Of a DNA stretch of 64,000 nt, positions 59,351-64,000 are shown piece after piece (the stretch's first letter is position 1; each line of letters opens with the position of its first letter). The stretch is taken from assembly GCA_030684575.1 (NCBI GenBank), contig JAUXVD010000008.1, positions 434,001 through 498,000 of the forward strand, written 5' to 3'. Under the pieces are notes generated by a model. It was not told the origin of the DNA. It was given only the letters and a program-made list of their open reading frames with translations, and made no database searches. The position numbers and the translations under genes were made by a program. This stretch comes from Nitrospirota bacterium. GTDB taxonomy: Bacteria > Nitrospirota > Nitrospiria > Nitrospirales > Nitrospiraceae.

Positions 59351-60403
59351 TTAGATAGGCAATATCGCTTGGCCTTCTTGATTCATCGCTCGCTTTATCA
59401 TTCGTTCAACTGCTGGAGATACCTTAGTAGGTATCAGGCGAATAGATGGATGGGCATTCTTGAAAACTCGGAAAATTTCGTCGGCAAATGCCTGACCGAT
59501 GTCGGTTACGTCACTAAAATCCAAATACACTTCCTTGAACTTCTCTAAGCGAGATAAGAGGCGTTTAGCTTGGGAGCGGGACACCAAATGGTCACCTTCA
59601 TGTTTTACCAACTGCACCGATAGGTTCGTTCTCGTAAATCCAAATTCATCTAAGTCTGCTGTGAATTTGTCAAAAACATCCTTGGGAGTTTGCGCTGAGT
59701 CTAGATATATGATCATGCTCACCCTTGTTCCGGGTCCAGAATTGTCCTCCTTAACGTCAAATAGCCATTCATCTCCTTCTTGAAACCTGCAAAACGTTAG
59801 CTTGTCGGAAGCGATGATGAATTTGTCGAACATGCGCGAAGTGAAAAATATTCCCTCACCTGTATGTCTCGCAGGGTCAGTGGTGAGCTTTCCCTTCGTT
59901 AGCTCAAGAAGCGCATGCCTCGGGTCATCCAGGTGACATTCTTCCTGTAACTTTCTCCAAATCCCTACGCCATAGTCTTGAATGACAATTTTCACGACTA
60001 AAGGATCTATTTTTATCCATATGTCTGCCGAGCTTGCCTTGGAGTGATCAATCACATTGTTGAACATTTCCGTAAACCCATAATGGCAGATTTCTCGAAC
60101 GTTACTTTTTAGCTCACCAAGGACAGGGGAGACTGATTCATTCCAGATTCTATCTTCTTGTGACTCAGGCCCTACAGGAACCTTAACCCACGTATCTCTT
60201 AACGCCTTGATGGCATATGGATGATCTGCCGAACCTGTCTTCTCCAACGTGCCAGAAGCGATAAGCTCTCTTACATTCTTGGATACTGCCTGCCTGGTTA
60301 TCTGAAACATTTTTGCTATTTCCATCACAGCAATCGTTCCCAGGTCGTCTACTTGACGCATTATGGTCGTGCGAATTTCTTGAGTTCTTCTTTTTATGGG
60401 CAT
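59351..60403 (-). CDS. HTH - GHKL ATPase - DUF4325-like (STAS-like) fusion regulator
   Basis: 350 aa in markedly AT-rich DNA. Residues 1-70 are a winged-helix domain (AVMEIAKMFQITRQAVSKNV, RELIASGTLEKTG). Residues 95-235 form a GHKL ATPase: EMFNNVIDHSKASSADIWIK (N box), VIQDYGVGIWRKL (DxGxG), HTGEGIFFTSRMFDKFII (G2-like). Residues 250-350 match the STAS-like DUF4325 domain: RLLSRLEKFKEVYLDFSDVT, DIGQAFADEIFRVFKN. This order is known from a few uncharacterised prokaryotic regulators. Three direct repeats lie just upstream, suggesting autoregulation. No operon partner follows it on the minus strand. Confidence 0.8.
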   Translation of the reverse strand: MPIKRRTQEIRTTIMRQVDDLGTIAVMEIAKMFQITRQAVSKNVRELIASGTLEKTGSADHPYAIKALRDTWVKVPVGPESQEDRIWNESVSPVLGELKSNVREICHYGFTEMFNNVIDHSKASSADIWIKIDPLVVKIVIQDYGVGIWRKLQEECHLDDPRHALLELTKGKLTTDPARHTGEGIFFTSRMFDKFIIASDKLTFCRFQEGDEWLFDVKEDNSGPGTRVSMIIYLDSAQTPKDVFDKFTADLDEFGFTRTNLSVQLVKHEGDHLVSRSQAKRLLSRLEKFKEVYLDFSDVTDIGQAFADEIFRVFKNAHPSIRLIPTKVSPAVERMIKRAMNQEGQAILPI

Positions 60404-60458
60404 ATGGAAACTTTGTGATGTTTATATGTAAACTTTATGGAATTAAATGGTAAACTTT
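60404..60458. promoter_or_regulatory. Three direct repeats at exactly 22-bp spacing
   Basis: On the plus strand the repeats read ATGGAAACTTT (60404-60414), ATGTAAACTTT (60426-60436) and ATGGTAAACTTT (60447-60458). The AAACTTT cores start at 60408, 60430 and 60452, exactly two helical turns apart, directly before the regulator's start codon. They look like an operator array for the regulator's own HTH. Confidence 0.65.
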
Positions 60459-60680
60459 TAATTATCGTAATGTCAACTAGTACTCATGAGTTGGGAGTTT
60501 TCTAGATCACGAGTGGCAGGGTATCTTCGTTGGACAGAATCCGAAGTTGCTAACGTTTGAGTCGCCGCTTGGTTCAGGCTCCCACCACCATCCTGGTGGT
60601 AAAACTGGTTGCAGGATATTATAACCGCTTTCATCGAAGGTGTGTTCCACACATGAAATTGATAGCGGTTTGAAGCGAGC

Positions 60681-61094
60681 ATGAAACCAGTTGTCCGGCT
60701 TGAACGAACTGGGTGCGGCATCGCTACCGTGGCAGCGCTGGCAGGCGTCACGTACGATCAGGCGAAGCAGATGGCGACTCGGCTCGGTATCGTTGCCGCC
60801 GATCCTGCATTATGGTCCGAGACGGACCATGTCCGTCGGCTGGTCAAGGAATATGGTTTTCGATTGGCTCGAACAGAAGCGCCCTTTACCTCATGGGAGG
60901 CGTTGCCGGATCTCGCGTTGCTGGCCATCAAATGGCACGAAGATCGGGGCCGCGCGTTCTGGCATTGGGTGATGTTTTGGCGAGGGCCTCACGGACCGGT
61001 CGTCCTCGATTCGAATCGTGCCCTTCGTCGTCATGTACGGACCGATTTCGGTCGTATGAAGCCGAAATGGTCTCTGGCCATTACCTCGACATAG
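60681..61094 (+). CDS. C39-peptidase-like protein
   Basis: 137 aa. Begins MKPVVRLERTGCGIATVAAL, where the GCGxAxxAxLxGVxYDxAK pattern corresponds to the active Cys region of C39-type double-glycine peptidases. A His sits in FWHWVMFWRGPHGPVVLDSN, with the Asp of VLDS in the third position. So the Cys-His-Asp triad of a small papain-like fold is complete. No ABC transporter or leader-peptide substrate is adjacent, and there is no signal peptide, so a cytoplasmic proteolytic or non-enzymatic role is possible. Confidence 0.7.
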   Translation: MKPVVRLERTGCGIATVAALAGVTYDQAKQMATRLGIVAADPALWSETDHVRRLVKEYGFRLARTEAPFTSWEALPDLALLAIKWHEDRGRAFWHWVMFWRGPHGPVVLDSNRALRRHVRTDFGRMKPKWSLAITST

Positions 61095-61128
61095 AAGGCG
61101 GCTGAAGATTGAAGCCGAGTATTCGCTG

Positions 61129-61719
61129 ATGACTAAGCTCCCTCCTGCGATGTCCGATGGAAAGACCCGTTGCGGCTGGGTCGGGACCAAGCCCCATTTC
61201 ATCACCTATCATGACCGTGAATGGGGAGTGCCGGTTCACGATGACCGGAAGCATTTCGAGATGTTGCTGTTGGAGGGGGCCCAGGCAGGTCTCACGTGGG
61301 AGACAATCTTGCTGCGCCGTGAGGGCTACCGTCGAGCTTTTGCCGCGTTCGATCCGAAGAAGGTGGCGCGATTCACGGCGAAGCAGAAGGCCCAGCGGCT
61401 GACGAATCCCGGCATCATTCGCAACCGGCTCAAAGTCGATTCGGCGGTGACCAACGCGCAGGCGTTTCTTGCGGTGCAGCAGGAGTTCGGTTCGTTTGAT
61501 GCCTATGTCTGGTCGTTTGTCGGTGGCGAGCCGATCGTCAATTGTTGGAAGCGAATGTCAGACGTTCCAGCGACGAATGTGGTGAGCGACACCTTGTCGA
61601 AAGATCTCAAGAAGCGAGGCTTTCGCTTCGTCGGGAGCACAATCATCTATGCCTATATGCAAGCAGCAGGTCTTGTGGATGACCATACGGACGATTGTTT
61701 TATCCGTGCCCGTCGCTAG
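61129..61719 (+). CDS. tag: DNA-3-methyladenine glycosylase I
   Basis: 196 aa; ATG at 61150 also in frame. MSDGKTRCGWVG with the first zinc Cys, HDREWGVPVHDDRKHFEMLL, GLTWETILLRREGYRRAFAA, and the end VDDHTDDCFIR with the last His and Cys zinc ligands are all standard for Tag. Removes 3-methyladenine from DNA in base excision repair. Confidence 0.93.
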   Translation: MTKLPPAMSDGKTRCGWVGTKPHFITYHDREWGVPVHDDRKHFEMLLLEGAQAGLTWETILLRREGYRRAFAAFDPKKVARFTAKQKAQRLTNPGIIRNRLKVDSAVTNAQAFLAVQQEFGSFDAYVWSFVGGEPIVNCWKRMSDVPATNVVSDTLSKDLKKRGFRFVGSTIIYAYMQAAGLVDDHTDDCFIRARR

Positions 61720-61755
61720 CGATTCGCGCCCGCAGTAAAGTGAGGAGGTCTGGCG

Positions 61756-62985
61756 ATGAAGACGATGTCGGTGCGTTGCTGCATTGCGGGGGGCGGCCCG
61801 GCGGGGATGCTGCTGGGCCTGTTGTTGGCCCGTTCCGGCGTCGAGGTGATGGTGTTAGAGAAACATGCCGATTTTCTCCGCGATTTCCGTGGAGATACGA
61901 TTCATCCCTCAACGCTCGAAGTCTTATATGAATTGGGGATCTTGGATCGATTTCTCGCCTTGCCGCATCAAAAAGTCTCGCGGATCAATGGACAGTTCGG
62001 TGACCTGGCGCTGACGGTTGCGGATTTTTCAACTCTCCCGACACGGTGCCGATTTGTGGCGTTCATCCCACAGTGGGATTTTCTGGCTTTTCTTGCGAAG
62101 GAGGGCGCTCGATATCCGGGCTTTCACTTGCTGATGCAGGCAGACGTGACGGGCCTGATTGAAGAGGCCGGCTCAGTGGTGGGACTCAAGGCAAACACAC
62201 AGGGCGGTCCGATCGAGGTGCGTGCAAGTCTTGTCGTGGGAGCGGACGGGCGGCACTCGACTGTTCGCAAGGAGGCTGGCTTGTCGGTGGAAGAGTTCGG
62301 CGCGCCCATGGATGTCCTATGGTTCTGTCTGCCCAGGAGGCCAAGCGATTCGGCAGATCCTATCGGTCGGTTCGATGCAGGGCGTATCTTTATCATGTTG
62401 AACCGCGGCGACTATTGGCAATGTGGCTTCGTGATTGCGAAAGGCTCGTTGGAACAGATCCGGGCCAACGGGCTGCCAGCGTTTCGTGATGCGGTTGCAC
62501 AACTCGCGCCGTTCATGGCCGATCGTGTCGATGAACTTCAGGACTGGGAGCCGATCAAGTTACTGACGGTTCAAGTCGACCGGTTACGACAATGGTATCG
62601 TTCCGGTCTCCTCTGTATCGGCGATGCGGCACATGCCATGTCTCCGGTCGGTGGCATCGGGATCAATCTGGCAATCCAGGATGCGGTTGCGACGGCAAAT
62701 CTGCTGACTGCGCCGTTACGGATCGGAAACCTGACAACCCGGGATCTCCAACTGGTACAGCAACGGCGGGAATGGCCGACCCGCATGACGCAATGGATGC
62801 AGCTCGCGGTTCAGAATCGCGTCATTCGGCCGGTCCTCACCCAATCGGGTAAACTTTCTCCGCCTTTCGCCGTCCGGCTGATCGCGCGGTTTCCCTTTCT
62901 CCGCCGGATTCCTGCCCGGATGATCGGACTCGGATTCCGGCCGGAGCATGTGCAAACATCTGCCGCCGAGACCGCACCGGTGTGA
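61756..62985 (+). CDS. FAD-dependent aromatic-ring or polyprenyl monooxygenase (PHBH/UbiH type)
   Basis: 409 aa, GAGGAGG upstream. The Rossmann motif CIAGGGPAGMLLGLLLARSG, the DG motif VVGADGRHSTVRKEAG and the GD motif CIGDAAHAMSPVGGIGINLA are all present, so it is a class A flavoprotein monooxygenase. The C-terminal 60 residues are hydrophobic (LIARFPFLRRIPARMIGLGF), possibly a membrane contact. Works perhaps on a quinone, aromatic or carotenoid-like compound; the convergent gene is a CrtI/PYROXD2-type oxidoreductase. Confidence 0.88.
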   Translation: MKTMSVRCCIAGGGPAGMLLGLLLARSGVEVMVLEKHADFLRDFRGDTIHPSTLEVLYELGILDRFLALPHQKVSRINGQFGDLALTVADFSTLPTRCRFVAFIPQWDFLAFLAKEGARYPGFHLLMQADVTGLIEEAGSVVGLKANTQGGPIEVRASLVVGADGRHSTVRKEAGLSVEEFGAPMDVLWFCLPRRPSDSADPIGRFDAGRIFIMLNRGDYWQCGFVIAKGSLEQIRANGLPAFRDAVAQLAPFMADRVDELQDWEPIKLLTVQVDRLRQWYRSGLLCIGDAAHAMSPVGGIGINLAIQDAVATANLLTAPLRIGNLTTRDLQLVQQRREWPTRMTQWMQLAVQNRVIRPVLTQSGKLSPPFAVRLIARFPFLRRIPARMIGLGFRPEHVQTSAAETAPV

Positions 62986-62991
62986 GGCAGG

Positions 62992-64000
62992 CTAGAAGGG
63001 GGAGAAACGGCGTGACGAACGGAGAATTTCCCGTGCGGCATTCGCACCGGCTATGCCCATGACTCCTCCGCCCGGATGGGCGGCGGCTCCGCAGAGATAG
63101 AGCCCATGGATTGGAGTCCGGTAATCGGCGAATCCCGGCACAGGCCTGCAGGCAAAGAGCTGGTTCAGCGTCATCGCTCCCTGGAAAATATTTCCACCTG
63201 TCAGGTTGAAGGTTCGTTCGAGATCGAGTGGCGTCAGGACTTGGCGGGCGAGCACGGCACGCTGAAAGTTCGGCGCGTACTCGTTCAAGAGGGCGAAACA
63301 GCGATCGGCGAAACTCTCTCGTAGGTCGTCCCAGGTGGCGCCCCGTAATTTGTAGGGGGCATATTGCACGAAGATCGACATGAGATGTTGGCCCGGCGGG
63401 GCCACCGTGGGATCCACGACCGAGGGAATGGTACATTCCAGAATAGGCCGTTGCGAGGGGTGCCCGTACTTGGCCTCGTCGAACGCCCGTTCAATGTAAT
63501 CCAGGTCAGGGCTGATATGGATAGTCCCGCGATGGTGCGGGCCCGGCTCCAGCCCCGGGCAGGCGAGAAAGTCCGGCAGTTCACTCAGCGCGACATTAAT
63601 CTTCATCGAGGCGCTGTCGTAGTTGATCCGACTGACGGCGTCTGAGAATTCTGCTGGAAGCTGCTTCGCATCCAGCAGGCGGGTGAAGGTGACCTGCGCA
63701 TCCGCATTGCTGGCGACGACCGGCGCATAACATGCTTCTCCGCTGGCCAAGGCCACGCCTCGAACGGTGCCGTCACTCACGAGAATTCTTGCCACCTCTG
63801 CCTCGCAACGGATCTCAACCGTGAGGTCGCGTGCGGCCTTCGCTAAGGATTGGGTGATCCCGCCCATGCCGCCTTCCACATAACCCCAGACGCCTCTTTT
63901 TCCGTTCGTTTCTCCCATCACATGATGGAAGAGGACGTAGGCGGTGCCGGGCGTCGAGGGAGAAGCCATCGCCCCGATGACGGCATCGGTCGCAAGCGTA
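62992..64000 (-). CDS. NAD(P)/FAD-dependent oxidoreductase, CrtI/PYROXD2-like (5' end cut by window edge)
   Basis: The frame continues to the right edge (preceding residues read TLATDAVIGAMASPSTPGTA), so the N-terminal FAD-binding part is missing. Present are EGGMGGITQSLAKAARDLTV, SNADAQVTFTRLLD (substrate domain), NLTGGNIFQGAMTLNQLFAC and the C-terminal FAD contact LYLCGAAAHPGGGVMGIAGA. These are features of carotenoid desaturases/isomerases and PYROXD2. Substrate unproven. Convergent with the monooxygenase gene, seven bases apart. Confidence 0.86.
   Translation of the reverse strand, partial: TLATDAVIGAMASPSTPGTAYVLFHHVMGETNGKRGVWGYVEGGMGGITQSLAKAARDLTVEIRCEAEVARILVSDGTVRGVALASGEACYAPVVASNADAQVTFTRLLDAKQLPAEFSDAVSRINYDSASMKINVALSELPDFLACPGLEPGPHHRGTIHISPDLDYIERAFDEAKYGHPSQRPILECTIPSVVDPTVAPPGQHLMSIFVQYAPYKLRGATWDDLRESFADRCFALLNEYAPNFQRAVLARQVLTPLDLERTFNLTGGNIFQGAMTLNQLFACRPVPGFADYRTPIHGLYLCGAAAHPGGGVMGIAGANAAREILRSSRRFSPF

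Overview
The window is GC-rich (about 60% by eye), densely coded bacterial DNA. Gene content, gene style and repeat types resemble a Nitrospira-like member of the Nitrospirota: P460-type cytochrome, RND pairs, many small PilZ-like and secreted proteins, ECF sigma factors. This placement is an inference from style; there is no rRNA or other marker gene in the window. I saw no tRNA, rRNA, CRISPR array, intact insertion sequence or prophage.

Layout. 1-1.3 kb: end of an ECF-type sigma factor beside a broken TetR regulator. 1.4-7 kb: a PilZ-like protein; a minus-strand cluster of a methyltransferase with a Tat-like leader, an exported FAD-linked oxidase, and a downstream reading frame joined to it through a run of nine A; and a divergent O-methyltransferase. 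6.8-9.9 kb: an ECF sigma factor with a C-terminal Cys cluster, a His-rich DUF4396 membrane protein, a lipoprotein and a beta-barrel protein, probably one metal- or stress-responsive unit. 9.9-14.2 kb: flavin reductase, SDR, MFS exporter, small secreted protein, GIY-YIG protein and Slp lipoprotein. 14.7-21 kb: DUF2892 protein, SulP and ArsB/NhaD-type transporters, two PilZ-like proteins, a CBS protein and a CxxC protein. 21.5-31.9 kb: Spy-like protein, ECF sigma factor with an overlapping single-TM partner, a second Spy-like sensor, and an MdtABC-type tripartite efflux set, then an LPP20 lipoprotein. 32-38 kb: hyaluronan-synthase-like glycosyltransferase, a two-TM protein, and a large lipoprotein haem peroxidase. 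38-41.6 kb (minus): a CsgG/PEGA/DUF4810/DUF799 lipoprotein operon and a lytic transglycosylase. 41.6-51 kb is the accessory part: palindromic repeats, a 230-bp imperfect hairpin, an AT-richer membrane protein, a duplicated 63-aa gene with a conserved operator, an orphan flavodiiron-type metallo-hydrolase, HicBA, an antitoxin without toxin, cupin and PNPOx proteins. 51-56.7 kb: P460-like cytochrome, CPA1 antiporter, small secreted proteins, a ferredoxin reductase and a CsbD/LEA-like protein. 57-64 kb: methyltransferase, RBBP9-like hydrolase, nitrilase-family amidase, an AT-rich regulator fusing HTH, GHKL ATPase and a DUF4325-like domain, a C39-like protein, DNA glycosylase I, a PHBH-type monooxygenase and a CrtI/PYROXD2-type oxidoreductase cut by the right edge.

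The best leads for something undescribed are: the HTH-ATPase-DUF4325 regulator with three operator repeats spaced exactly 22 bp apart; the A9 slippery junction fusing an exported FAD oxidase to a second conserved-looking domain; the duplicated 63-aa gene with its palindromic operator; and two families of short palindromic repeats, one of which sits exactly on the stop codons of neighbouring genes.
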